Below, one piece after another: positions 6,539-11,685 of a DNA stretch of 11,685 nucleotides; the first letter of the stretch is position 1; each line of letters starts with the position of its first letter. The DNA lies in the NCBI GenBank assembly GCA_013812005.1, contig JACCUE010000110.1, forward strand, positions 1 to 11,685, in the 5' to 3' direction. This DNA is from Thermoleophilaceae bacterium (GTDB taxonomy: Bacteria; Actinomycetota; Thermoleophilia; Solirubrobacterales; Thermoleophilaceae). Below the pieces are notes generated by a model, which did not search any database, was not told the origin of the DNA, and was given only the letters and a program-made list of their open reading frames with translations. Made by a program: the position numbers and the translations under genes.

Positions 6539-6945
6539 GGCGTGATCTCGATGATTCGCCGGTCCTCGCTCACATGCTCGATCCGTACCCGCGCGGCCAC
6601 CCGCGCGATGGCCGGCTCGCCCACGGCAGGCCACTCCACGAATCCGATCCGCTCTGGAGTCAGGTAGTCGTCGAGCAGCGCCGGGTCCTCGCCGGCGAGC
6701 GAATCCAGGCGGTAGAGGTCGAGGTGGGCCACCTCGACGCGGCCCTCCAGCAGCTTGGCGATCGTGAACGTGGGGCTGGTGACCGGGCCGTCGACACCCA
6801 GCGCCCGGCAGGCGCCCCGCACGAAGGTGGTCTTGCCGCTGCCGAGCTCCCCGCTCACCAGCACCACGTCACCCGGCTGCAGCCGGTCCGCCAGCTCCGC
6901 GCCGGCGGCGGCGGTCTCCTCGGGGCTGGACGTCTCGACGGCCAC
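6535..6945 (-). CDS. tsaE: tRNA threonylcarbamoyladenosine biosynthesis ATPase TsaE
   Basis: TsaE is the P-loop ATPase that resets the TsaB-TsaD complex between cycles of t6A synthesis. The product has 136 residues with Walker A SGELGSGKTT (31-40), the switch region TSPTF (56-60), HLDLYRL (74-80) and the VEWP motif (103-106), all diagnostic for this family. The start is taken as GTG at 6945, which gives VAVETSSPEETAAAGAELA, the normal N-terminal helix; the frame stays open upstream into the glycosylase gene but without family similarity. There are 19 bases to the preceding stop and no obvious Shine-Dalgarno sequence. Confidence 0.96.
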   Translation of the reverse strand: MAVETSSPEETAAAGAELADRLQPGDVVLVSGELGSGKTTFVRGACRALGVDGPVTSPTFTIAKLLEGRVEVAHLDLYRLDSLAGEDPALLDDYLTPERIGFVEWPAVGEPAIARVAARVRIEHVSEDRRIIEITP

Positions 6946-6964
6946 GCCCGAAGTGTGGCGGGGA

Positions 6965-7606
6965 TCAGTCCAGCAGGCCCAGCTGCTCGACGGCCGACGC
7001 CGTCTGTACCGGCACAGCTGCGCCCTCGGCCAGCAGCCCGGGCAGTCGGGCGAAGTCCTGAGCAAGCTGCTCCTTCACCCGTGGCGTGCGCAGTGCGGCG
7101 GCCGGGTGAAACAGCGGGTAAAGGACCACCTCTCTGCTGCCGATCTCGCGGTGCTGAGGCTCGCCGTGCACCTGGGTGATGCCGCGCGGCGAAGCGCTCA
7201 GGAGCTTGGTGGCGAAGTTGCCGAGCGTGCAGATCACGCGCGGCTCGATCAGCTCGACCTGGCGGTCGAGATACGGCCGGCAGGCGTCGATCTCGGACGG
7301 CTGCGGATCGCGGTTGGCCGGGGGCCTCGATTTGAGAACGTTCGTGATGAACACATCGGAGCGCCTCAGGCCGTTGTCGACCAGCAGCTCTTCGAGGAGC
7401 TTGCCTGCCCGCCCCACAAACGGAACGCCCTGGGCGTCCTCGTTGAAGCCGGGCGCCTCGCCCACGAGCATCAGGTCGGCGTCTGCGTTGCCCGAGCCGA
7501 ACACCACCTGGGTGCGGGTCGCGTGCAGGGGACAGCGGGTGCATCCCTGGGCCTCGCGGTACAGGGATACGAGATCCTGGCGTCGCTCTGCGGCGTGGCG
7601 GCCCAT
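6965..7606 (-). CDS. Type-4 (family 4) uracil-DNA glycosylase, iron-sulfur enzyme
   Basis: Removes uracil from DNA arising by cytosine deamination, the first step of base excision repair. The 213-residue product has the family-4 signature GEAPGFNEDAQGVPFVGRAG (49-68), where the catalytic loop lies, and the second active-site loop FHPAAAL (166-172). The four cysteines that hold the 4Fe-4S cluster are present at Cys22, Cys25 (CTRC), Cys109 (DACRPYL) and Cys126 (ICTLGN). The ATG at 7606 is the first gene of the minus-strand run; the 246-base spacer upstream separates it from the divergent pan operon. It is placed 19 bases before tsaE, so DNA repair and tRNA modification are probably co-transcribed here. 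Confidence 0.96.
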   Translation of the reverse strand: MGRHAAERRQDLVSLYREAQGCTRCPLHATRTQVVFGSGNADADLMLVGEAPGFNEDAQGVPFVGRAGKLLEELLVDNGLRRSDVFITNVLKSRPPANRDPQPSEIDACRPYLDRQVELIEPRVICTLGNFATKLLSASPRGITQVHGEPQHREIGSREVVLYPLFHPAAALRTPRVKEQLAQDFARLPGLLAEGAAVPVQTASAVEQLGLLD

Positions 7607-7772
7607 CGTTCACGGCAGCCTAGGCGCGGACGGTGACGGGTTGGAGCGGGTGCCGTGGGGAAAAGTCCGAGGTAGCGGTATCCTCCCTCATGCGGCTGCT
7701 ACCCGATCCCCGGGAGTGGACCGCAGGAGACCAGAACCGAACGGTATCCCGCTGCCGGGAACCGGAACGGAT
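7607..7772. other. Divergent spacer between the glycosylase/tsa run and the pan operon
   Basis: No supported gene is visible here. It must contain the promoters for both directions, but I see no consensus -35/-10 pair. Visible structure: CGGTATCC occurs at 7676-7683 and again at 7742-7749; an imperfect direct repeat GAACCGAACGGTAT (7734-7747) / GAACCGGAACGGATAT (7759-7774) lies just upstream of the short ORF; TCCCG-CTGC-CGGGA (7747-7760) is a perfect small hairpin; GGTAGC/GCTACC (7671-7676 with 7698-7703) could pair at longer range. A string CAGGAGACC (7724-7732) resembles part of the B12 box, but the remainder of a cobalamin riboswitch is not recognisable. Confidence 0.5.
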
Positions 7773-7856
7773 ATGGCACCAGACCAGACAGACTCCCTTT
7801 CCCCTGTGCTCTCGCGCGCGCGAGTTGCCGTAGTCGGCCGCGAGGCGCTGCTGTGA
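7773..7856 (+). other. Putative 27-codon ORF coupled to panC (gene relic or leader peptide)
   Basis: An ATG at 7773, preceded by GGAACGGA, opens a 27-residue frame reading MAPDQTDSLSPVLSRARV then AVVGREALL, and its TGA overlaps the panC GTG as GTGA, the same junction used between other genes of this window. The string RVAVVG is how many Rossmann-fold proteins begin their first beta strand. In actinobacteria such as Mycobacterium the gene before panC encodes a Rossmann/DUF2520 protein. I infer that this could be the two ends of such a gene joined by a large internal deletion. A plain leader peptide or chance ORF remains possible. Confidence 0.3.
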
Positions 7857-8710
7857 AGACCGTGCGCACCGTCGCCGAGCTGCGTGCCGAGCTTGCCGAG
7901 CCGCGCCGGGCCGGCCGCCGCATCGGCCTCGTGCCCACGATGGGCTCCTTCCACGAAGGCCACCTGTCGCTCATCCGCCAGGCGCGCGAGCACTGCGACA
8001 CCGTGGTGGTCTCCCTGTTCGTGAACCCCACCCAGTTCGGCGAGGGCGAGGACCTCGACGCCTATCCGCGAGACGAGCAGCGCGACGCCGCCCTGGCGGA
8101 GGCCGAGCGTGCCGATCTGCTCTTCGCTCCCCCTGTGGCCGAGGTCTACCCGGACGGCTTCGCCACGACCGTGCGAGTCCACGGCCTTACCGACGTGCTG
8201 TGCGGGGACCCGGATCGCCGGGGCCCGGAGCACTTCGATGGCGTGACCACCGTCGTGTCCAAGCTCTTCAACATGGTCGCGCCCGACGTGGCCTACTTCG
8301 GCCAGAAGGACGCGCAGCAGGCCCTGGTGATCAGAAGGCTGGCTCGCGACCTCGACATCCCGGTGCGCATCGAGGTATGCCCAACGATGCGCGAGCACGA
8401 CGGGCTGGCCATGAGCTCCCGCAACGTGCACCTGAGCGCCGAGGAGCGCCACCGCGCGCCCGCGCTGTGGCGTGCTCTGGATGCGGCGGATTCCCTCGTG
8501 AGTGGCGGAGAACGCGACGCAGTCGCCGTCCTGGCCGCCGCGCGCTCGGAGTTGGAGCGCGCCCGGATCGAGCCCGACTACCTGGAGCTGCGCTCCGCCA
8601 CCGATCTTGCCCCCGTCGAGCAGGTGAACGGCTCGACTGTCCTCGCGGTCGCGGCCCGGGTGGGCCGGACCCGCCTTATCGACAACAAGGTCCTGGGAGG
8701 AATGCCATGA
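7853..8710 (+). CDS. panC: Pantothenate synthetase PanC
   Basis: Condenses pantoate with beta-alanine using ATP, via pantoyl-adenylate, the last step of vitamin B5 synthesis. The 285-residue product is of normal length with the nucleotidyltransferase motif PTMGSFHEGH (28-37; the HxGH-type histidines are His34 and His37), the pantoate/beta-alanine site VNPTQFGEGEDLDAYPRD (57-74), YFGQKDAQQ (148-156) and the KMSKS-like loop GLAMSSRN (184-191). The start is GTG at 7853; the next residues KTVRTVAELRAEL are the usual N-terminal helix. It overlaps the short upstream ORF by four bases and its stop overlaps the panD ATG as ATGA. Confidence 0.98.
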   Translation: MKTVRTVAELRAELAEPRRAGRRIGLVPTMGSFHEGHLSLIRQAREHCDTVVVSLFVNPTQFGEGEDLDAYPRDEQRDAALAEAERADLLFAPPVAEVYPDGFATTVRVHGLTDVLCGDPDRRGPEHFDGVTTVVSKLFNMVAPDVAYFGQKDAQQALVIRRLARDLDIPVRIEVCPTMREHDGLAMSSRNVHLSAEERHRAPALWRALDAADSLVSGGERDAVAVLAAARSELERARIEPDYLELRSATDLAPVEQVNGSTVLAVAARVGRTRLIDNKVLGGMP

Positions 8711-9087
8711 GACGCACGATGCTCAAGTCCAAAATCCACCGGGCCACGCTCACCGCGAGCGATCTCAACTACGTCGGATCCATCACCGTCGATGCCGACC
8801 TGCTCGACGCAGCGGACATCCGCGAGCACGAGCAGGTGCACGTGCTCGACATCGACAACGGAGCGCGCTTCGAGACCTACACGATCGCCGGCCGCCGCGG
8901 CTCCGGCGAGATGCAGGTAAACGGGGCGGCCGCGCGCCTGGTGCACACGGGCGACAAGGTGATCGTGGTCTCCTATGCCTCCTACGAGGAGGCCGAGCTC
9001 GAGGGCTACGAGCCCAAGGTCGTACACGTGGACGCGAGCAACGAGACGATGACGATCGACGACGCGGTCGGCGCGTTGCTGTCATGA
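8707..9087 (+). CDS. panD: Aspartate 1-decarboxylase PanD (pyruvoyl enzyme)
   Basis: Makes beta-alanine from L-aspartate, supplying one half of pantothenate. The 126-residue proenzyme carries the self-cleavage site in LNYVGSITVD: the chain is cut between Gly24 and Ser25 and Ser25 becomes the pyruvoyl cofactor. Other conserved parts are MLKSKIHRATLT (5-16; Lys9 is the active-site lysine region), VHVLDIDNGARFETY and the NGAAARLVHTGDKVIVVSYA strand that covers the tetramer core. The ATG at 8707 overlaps the panC stop, and the stop overlaps the panB ATG. A second in-frame ATG at residue 5 is the start used in many homologues, so the first four residues may be an extension. Confidence 0.98.
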   Translation: MRRTMLKSKIHRATLTASDLNYVGSITVDADLLDAADIREHEQVHVLDIDNGARFETYTIAGRRGSGEMQVNGAAARLVHTGDKVIVVSYASYEEAELEGYEPKVVHVDASNETMTIDDAVGALLS

Positions 9088-9980
9088 GCGCGCGTCCGAC
9101 GATCGCCACCGCCCCCGGAGCGAAGGGCAAGCCGGTCACCCTCTCCACGCTGGCCGAGAAGAAGGCCCTCGGTGAGCCGATCGCGATGGTCACCGCCTAC
9201 GACTATCCGAGCGCGGGCGTAGCCGAGGAGGCCGGCGTCGACGTGGTCCTCGTCGGAGATTCCGCGGCGATGACGGTGCTCGGCTACCCCAGCACCGTGC
9301 CGGTGACCGTCGAGGAGATGCTGATGCTGGCCGCCGCCGTTCGCCGCGGGCTCAAGACGCCGCTCATGGTGGGCGACCTGCCCTTCGGCTCCTACGAGGT
9401 GTCCAACGAGCAGGCCGTGGCCACCGCGCAGCGGTTCGTGAAGGAGGCGGGCTGCGACGCCGTCAAGCTGGAGCGGGGCGGCAGCTCGATCGATCGTGCC
9501 GGCGCGATCGTTGACGCCGGCATCCCGGTGATGGGCCACGTCGGCCTCACCCCCCAGACGGCCACGGCCCTCGGCGGCTACCGCTCCCAGGGCCGCACGG
9601 CCGACCGCGCGCTCGAGGTGGTGCGCGACGCGATCGGCCTGCAGGAGGCCGGCTGCTTCTCGATCGTGTTCGAGGCGATCCCGTCCGATGTGACAGACCT
9701 GGTGATGCCCCGCCTCGAGATCCCGGTGATTGGCATCGGCGCCGGGCCGGCCACCGACGGTCAGGTGCTCGTGTTCGGAGACCTGCTCGGCATCTACGAC
9801 GGGCATGCCGCCAGGTTCGTGAAGCGCTATGCCGACGTGCGGGCGCAGATGGTGGCCGGGGTGCACGCCTTCGCGGAGGACGTGCGCGCGCGCCGCTACC
9901 CCGAGCCCGACCACGGCTACACGATGGCGCCCGACGAGCGCGAGCGGCTGAAGGGGCTGCTGGCCGCGGACCGCAACTGA
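9084..9980 (+). CDS. panB: 3-methyl-2-oxobutanoate hydroxymethyltransferase PanB
   Basis: Transfers a hydroxymethyl group from methylene-tetrahydrofolate to 2-oxoisovalerate, giving ketopantoate. The 298-residue TIM-barrel protein shows TAYDYPSA (37-44), LVGDSAAM (56-63; Asp59 metal ligand), VGDLPFGSY (96-104; Asp98 metal ligand), KLERG (128-132), GHVGLTPQ (151-158), the catalytic glutamate in FEAIP (Glu197) and GIGAGPATDGQVLV. Residues 1-20 are an unconserved basic/Pro-rich leader. It is the last gene of a pan operon that lacks panE/ketopantoate reductase, so that step must be encoded elsewhere. Confidence 0.98.
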   Translation: MSARPTIATAPGAKGKPVTLSTLAEKKALGEPIAMVTAYDYPSAGVAEEAGVDVVLVGDSAAMTVLGYPSTVPVTVEEMLMLAAAVRRGLKTPLMVGDLPFGSYEVSNEQAVATAQRFVKEAGCDAVKLERGGSSIDRAGAIVDAGIPVMGHVGLTPQTATALGGYRSQGRTADRALEVVRDAIGLQEAGCFSIVFEAIPSDVTDLVMPRLEIPVIGIGAGPATDGQVLVFGDLLGIYDGHAARFVKRYADVRAQMVAGVHAFAEDVRARRYPEPDHGYTMAPDERERLKGLLAADRN

Positions 9981-10020
9981 GGCCGGGCGCAGGGTTTCAC
10001 GGTTGACCACCCCCCGAACT

Positions 10021-10025
10021 GGAGG
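10021..10025 (+). promoter_or_regulatory. Shine-Dalgarno site deciding the start at 10033
   Basis: GGAGG lies seven bases before the ATG at 10033. An in-frame TTG at 10003 would add ten residues, but it has no ribosome-binding site and would put the extra residues ahead of a typical export signal, so the ATG is preferred. Confidence 0.75.
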
Positions 10026-10032
10026 TTCACCC

Positions 10033-10569
10033 ATGAGGCGTTTCGCTCGGCTTCCCTCGCCGGCCCTCGTTATTTCCTGCATCGCTTTGTTCGTCGCCCT
10101 GGGCGGCGTGTCCTACGGCCTCGCCACCGGCGTGATCGACAGCCGTGAGATCAAGAACAACAGCATTCGCGGCCTCGACGTGAAAAACCGGAGCATCACC
10201 GGAAACGACGTGGCGGTCGACCGCCTCGGCGGTGGCGCGATCAAGGAGTCGACGCTTGCAACCGTTCCATTCTCCAACGGCACCGCGAAAGCGGCAGTGG
10301 TGAATTCGGCGGGTGTGCTCGTGCGCGAGCGCGGTGGAGCCTCGTCGCTACGCACCGGCCCCGGCCGGTACGCCGTCTCCTTCCCCTCGGATGTGAGGGG
10401 ATGCATCTACATCGCCACGATCGGCGATGAGGGCGTCGGCGGGCCGGGGAGCGGGTTCATCTCGGTCGCCAGCCTGGCCACCAACGCCAACTCGGTCGAG
10501 GTGCGGACCGCAGCCGCGGGCAACAACACGCCCGAGAACCGGTCGTTTCACCTGATCGTGAGCTGCTGA
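10033..10569 (+). CDS. Small exported protein with short IxxxDVKNxS repeats, unknown function
   Basis: The product has 178 residues. Residues 1-10 are basic (MRRFARLPSP), followed by a hydrophobic segment ALVISCIALFVALGGVSYGL (11-30), read as a signal peptide or membrane anchor; SPALV...ALFVALGG N-termini are common on secreted proteins of this bacterial class. Next come three decapeptide-like repeats: IDSREIKNNS (35-44), IRGLDVKNRS (45-54) and ITGNDVAVDR (55-64), probably a small beta-helix or stalk. The remaining 110 residues are a Gly/Ser/Asn-rich, beta-looking domain with Cys124 and a terminal Cys178 that could pair outside the cell. It lies 52 bases after panB and is probably transcribed separately. 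Function unknown; a cell-surface or spore-coat-like role is speculation. Confidence 0.85.
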   Translation: MRRFARLPSPALVISCIALFVALGGVSYGLATGVIDSREIKNNSIRGLDVKNRSITGNDVAVDRLGGGAIKESTLATVPFSNGTAKAAVVNSAGVLVRERGGASSLRTGPGRYAVSFPSDVRGCIYIATIGDEGVGGPGSGFISVASLATNANSVEVRTAAAGNNTPENRSFHLIVSC

Positions 10570-10589
10570 GCTCAGGGAGGACGTCGAAG

Positions 10590-10604
10590 GGTGCGGTGCT
10601 CGCC
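10590..10604 (+). repeat. 15-base fragment of the composite repeat
   Basis: GGTGCGGTGCTCGCC here is identical to the minus-strand string at 1793-1779 inside the mtnP repeat copy. The rest of the repeat is absent. Because the last bases also take part in the hairpin that follows, it may be a decayed copy or a chance match in GC-rich DNA. Confidence 0.35.
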
Positions 10605-10638
10605 GGCGCGCCCGCATGGCGCGGGGCCGCCGGCGGGT
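10598..10638 (+). terminator. GC-rich hairpin downstream of the exported-protein gene
   Basis: GCTCGCCGGCG (10598-10608) can pair with CGCCGGCGGGT (10628-10638) through 11 positions including two G-U pairs, with an alternative inner stem GCGCC/GGCGC (608-612 with 618-622 of the 10 kb block) around a 5-base loop. It starts 28 bases after the stop codon at 10569. There is no T-run, as is frequent in high-GC actinobacteria, so terminator function is inferred from strength and position. Confidence 0.5.
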
Positions 10639-10639
10639 C

Positions 10640-10700
10640 CTTAGTGGTCTCCGCGCAATTACCGTCGCGCTCGGCGGTACTTTTGGCGGAGACCACTTAG
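10640..10700. repeat. Nested inverted-repeat element flanked by CTTAG direct repeats
   Basis: TGGTCTCCGC (10645-10654) and GCGGAGACCA (10686-10695) are perfect 10-bp inverted ends of a 51-bp unit. CTTAG occurs directly on both sides (10640-10644 and 10696-10700), like a 5-bp target duplication, and also extends the pairing by two bases. Inside is a second stem, TACCGTCG (10660-10667) with CGGCGGTA (10672-10679), closed by a CGCT loop and complete as RNA with one G-U pair. It lies between convergent genes, ending 10 bases before the vapC stop codon. It may be a miniature mobile element or simply a bidirectional terminator. Confidence 0.65.
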
Positions 10701-10710
10701 CTGTCCACGC

Positions 10711-11124
10711 TCAGCGCTCCGCGGTCGGATCGAGGAGCCGCAGCTCGGGGAAGTACCGCCCGTAGAAGCCCCGGTCGCGGGTGAGCAGGGCTTCGGCGTG
10801 GCTCAGAGCGTGCGCCGCGATGAGGAAGTCCGGAATGAGCCGTGCACGGCTTCCGCCGCGACGGCGGTATTCAGCCCACGCCCCTCCTGCGATCGCGGCC
10901 GCGCCCGCGCTGATGGGTGAGAACGCGACACCCAACCGATGGAGCGCCTCCTCGGCGGCTGCCGGAGATGAAAAGCCTCCGGCTACCTCGGCCCACACGA
11001 CGTCGCAGGCGACGAGGCTTCCGTCAGCGCGAGACTGGCGCACCGCTGTGCTGGAATCAGGGCCGAACCGCTCGTCGCCACCGAAGACGTCTATGAGCAC
11101 GTTCGTATCGACAGCCGTGATCAG
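10711..11124 (-). CDS. vapC: PIN-domain toxin ribonuclease, VapC family
   Basis: Likely the RNase toxin of a type II toxin-antitoxin pair. Starting at the CTG at 11124 gives 137 residues beginning with the classic PIN strand ITAVDTNVLIDVF. The four acidic active-site positions are Asp6 (VDTN), Glu46 (WAEV), Asp99 (IPDFLIAAHA) and Asp117 (LTRDRGF). The first canonical start in frame is GTG at 11100, but that would delete Asp6 and destroy the active site. The CTG overlaps the antitoxin stop as CTGA, matching the 4-base couplings used throughout the window, and GAGG lies four bases upstream. I therefore favour the CTG start. The catalytic set looks intact, so the toxin is probably functional. 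Confidence 0.9.
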   Translation of the reverse strand: MITAVDTNVLIDVFGGDERFGPDSSTAVRQSRADGSLVACDVVWAEVAGGFSSPAAAEEALHRLGVAFSPISAGAAAIAGGAWAEYRRRGGSRARLIPDFLIAAHALSHAEALLTRDRGFYGRYFPELRLLDPTAER

Positions 11125-11366
11125 GTCGCCTCGGGCTCCCCTCGGAGGCTGTCGATCAGTTGGTCGGTACTCCCGTCAAGGCGGAGAATTCCGTAGACCT
11201 CGTCCACCGGATCGCGCGTCGTGGCCTTTCGGGCGGTGAGCCTGCCCGCCTCCGGGTCGTCGAACTCGAGTACGACCCCGGCCTCGATGCCCATGCGGTC
11301 CCGGATCGGCTTGGGAATCGTGACCTGGCCCTTCTCGGAAACCCTACTCGTCAGGCGTCTCATCAT
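11121..11366 (-). CDS. vapB: AbrB/MazE-type (SpoVT-AbrB domain) antitoxin, VapB
   Basis: An 81-residue swapped-hairpin DNA-binding protein. Residues 4-45 are the AbrB domain, with the hallmark SEKGQVTIPKPIRDRMGI (10-27) and VVLEFDDPEAGRLTARKA. Residues 50-81 form an acidic tail (DPVDEVYGIL, TDQLIDSL) expected to wrap the PIN toxin. The ATG at 11366 is followed at once by a second ATG at 11363; either could be used. The open frame upstream to 11525 lies over the acetyltransferase gene and is not related. It sits first in the pair, as antitoxins usually do, and should repress its own promoter through the palindrome just upstream. Confidence 0.93.
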   Translation of the reverse strand: MMRRLTSRVSEKGQVTIPKPIRDRMGIEAGVVLEFDDPEAGRLTARKATTRDPVDEVYGILRLDGSTDQLIDSLRGEPEAT

Positions 11367-11401
11367 ACCTGGAGGGTAGGAATTCCTACATCGAAAGTCA
11401 A
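11367..11401 (-). promoter_or_regulatory. Probable vapBC promoter
   Basis: On the minus strand TTGACT (11401-11396) is followed after 17 bases by TACCCT (11378-11373), a fair sigma70-type pair with optimal spacing. The expected transcription start is about the A of the antitoxin ATG at 11366, so the message may be leaderless, which is common in actinobacteria. The -35 box overlaps the stop codon of the upstream acetyltransferase gene. Confidence 0.6.
11376..11389. promoter_or_regulatory. Palindromic operator of the toxin-antitoxin operon
   Basis: GTAGGAATTCCTAC is a perfect 14-bp palindrome between, and overlapping, the proposed -35 and -10 boxes, ten bases before the antitoxin start. AbrB-type antitoxins with their toxins commonly repress their own promoter by binding such sites. 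It is also locally AT-richer than its surroundings. Confidence 0.7.
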
Positions 11402-11685
11402 CCTGGATCGCCGGTGGTCTTGTAGTCGATCTGTCGTAGGACCTTGGCCGGCGCGCCCGCACAGATCGTGCGCGCCGGCAGGTCCTGCGTGACCACGCTG
11501 TTGGCGCCGACGACGCATCGGTCACCGATCGTCACGCCGCTCGTCACCACCACGTTGGCGCCACACCAGACGTTGTCGTGAATCGTTGTCGGACCCTTGG
11601 TGGTGAAGCCCTGCCAGGGGACCGGCTTGTCCGGATCGTCGAAGCGGTGCGACGCGTCGGTCACGAAGCACCCGTTGGCGAACAT
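11398..11685 (-). CDS. Hexapeptide-repeat (left-handed beta-helix) acetyltransferase, C-terminal part (partial)
   Basis: Ninety-five codons are visible; the gene continues past the right edge. The ATG at the edge is probably internal, because the visible part starts in the middle of the beta-helix domain. TDASHRFDDP (9-18) holds the likely catalytic histidine (His13), followed by PVPWQGF, the hexapeptide turns TIHDNVWCGANVVVTSGVTI and VVGANSVVTQDLP, and the standard end AGAPAKVLR (77-85). This pattern fits acetyl-CoA-dependent O-acetyltransferases of the maltose/galactoside/virginiamycin type; the acceptor, possibly a surface sugar, cannot be told. The stop is only 31 bases before the antitoxin ATG, and its TGA lies in the antitoxin promoter. 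Confidence 0.88.
   Translation of the reverse strand: MFANGCFVTDASHRFDDPDKPVPWQGFTTKGPTTIHDNVWCGANVVVTSGVTIGDRCVVGANSVVTQDLPARTICAGAPAKVLRQIDYKTTGDPG

Noticed and set aside
3448..7620. Possible Rex operator half-sites (GTTCAC at 6533-6538 and 7608-7613).
   Set aside because: Only single half-sites, without the inverted TTGTGAA partner at the required spacing.
7620..7690. A minus-strand 23-codon ORF starting at the ATG opposite 7689-7691, upstream of the glycosylase gene.
   Set aside because: It has no conserved features and no coupling to the downstream gene; random short ORFs are expected.
7649..7732. Cobalamin riboswitch suggested by GGTGCC, GGGGAAAAGTCC and CAGGAGACC.
   Set aside because: The span of 84 bases is too short, the central conserved core is missing, and the B12-box match is partial. 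It is kept only as a low-interest lead.
10003..10032. TTG start at 10003 for the exported protein, and TTGACC nearby as a -35 box.
   Set aside because: The ATG at 10033 has a perfect GGAGG site, and no -10 sequence lies at suitable spacing from TTGACC.
8578..10082. Long minus-strand open frames opposite panC, panD and panB.
   Set aside because: His/Arg/Gly-rich antisense shadows of clearly identified pan genes.

Overview
The window looks like a chromosomal segment from a high-GC actinobacterium, most likely of the class Thermoleophilia (Solirubrobacterales-like). This is inferred from the very GC-rich third codon positions, the many GTG starts, the DUF1844-like gene, the panC-panD-panB cluster, and an exported protein with the 'SPALV-ALFVALGG' type N-terminus and short IxxxDVKNxS repeats. 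No rRNA, tRNA, CRISPR array or complete transposase gene is visible.

Positions 1-7606 form one long run of minus-strand genes. In transcription order they are: family-4 uracil-DNA glycosylase, tsaE, tsaB, rimI, tsaD, a glutaredoxin-like (DUF836) protein, rex, a GCS2/YbdK-type carboxylate-amine ligase, a DUF1844-like protein, mtnP (5'-methylthioadenosine phosphorylase) and hppA (membrane pyrophosphatase, cut by the window's left edge). Many junctions are 4-base start/stop overlaps (GTGA or ATGA), so most of this run is probably one translationally coupled operon. tsaE/tsaB/tsaD make the tRNA t6A modification, rimI is their usual neighbour, and glutaredoxin/rex/ligase form a redox-flavoured block.

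Positions 7607-7852 are the divergent spacer. It may carry a 27-codon relic or leader ORF that ends in a GTGA overlap with panC. Positions 7853-9980 are the plus-strand pantothenate operon panC-panD-panB (ATGA overlaps). A small exported repeat protein follows (10033-10569). Next comes a hairpin-rich stretch of about 140 bp that includes a tiny element bounded by inverted repeats. Then, on the minus strand, come a vapBC-type toxin-antitoxin pair with a clear palindromic operator/promoter and the 3' end of a hexapeptide-repeat acetyltransferase.

The most unusual signal is a composite repeat of about 100 bp, present twice in inverted orientation around mtnP. One copy (810-914) lies directly upstream of the hppA ribosome-binding site. 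The other (1729-1825) lies inside the 5' end of mtnP, where it is translated in frame as an N-terminal extension of about 34 residues. A 15-base piece of the same repeat recurs at 10590-10604.
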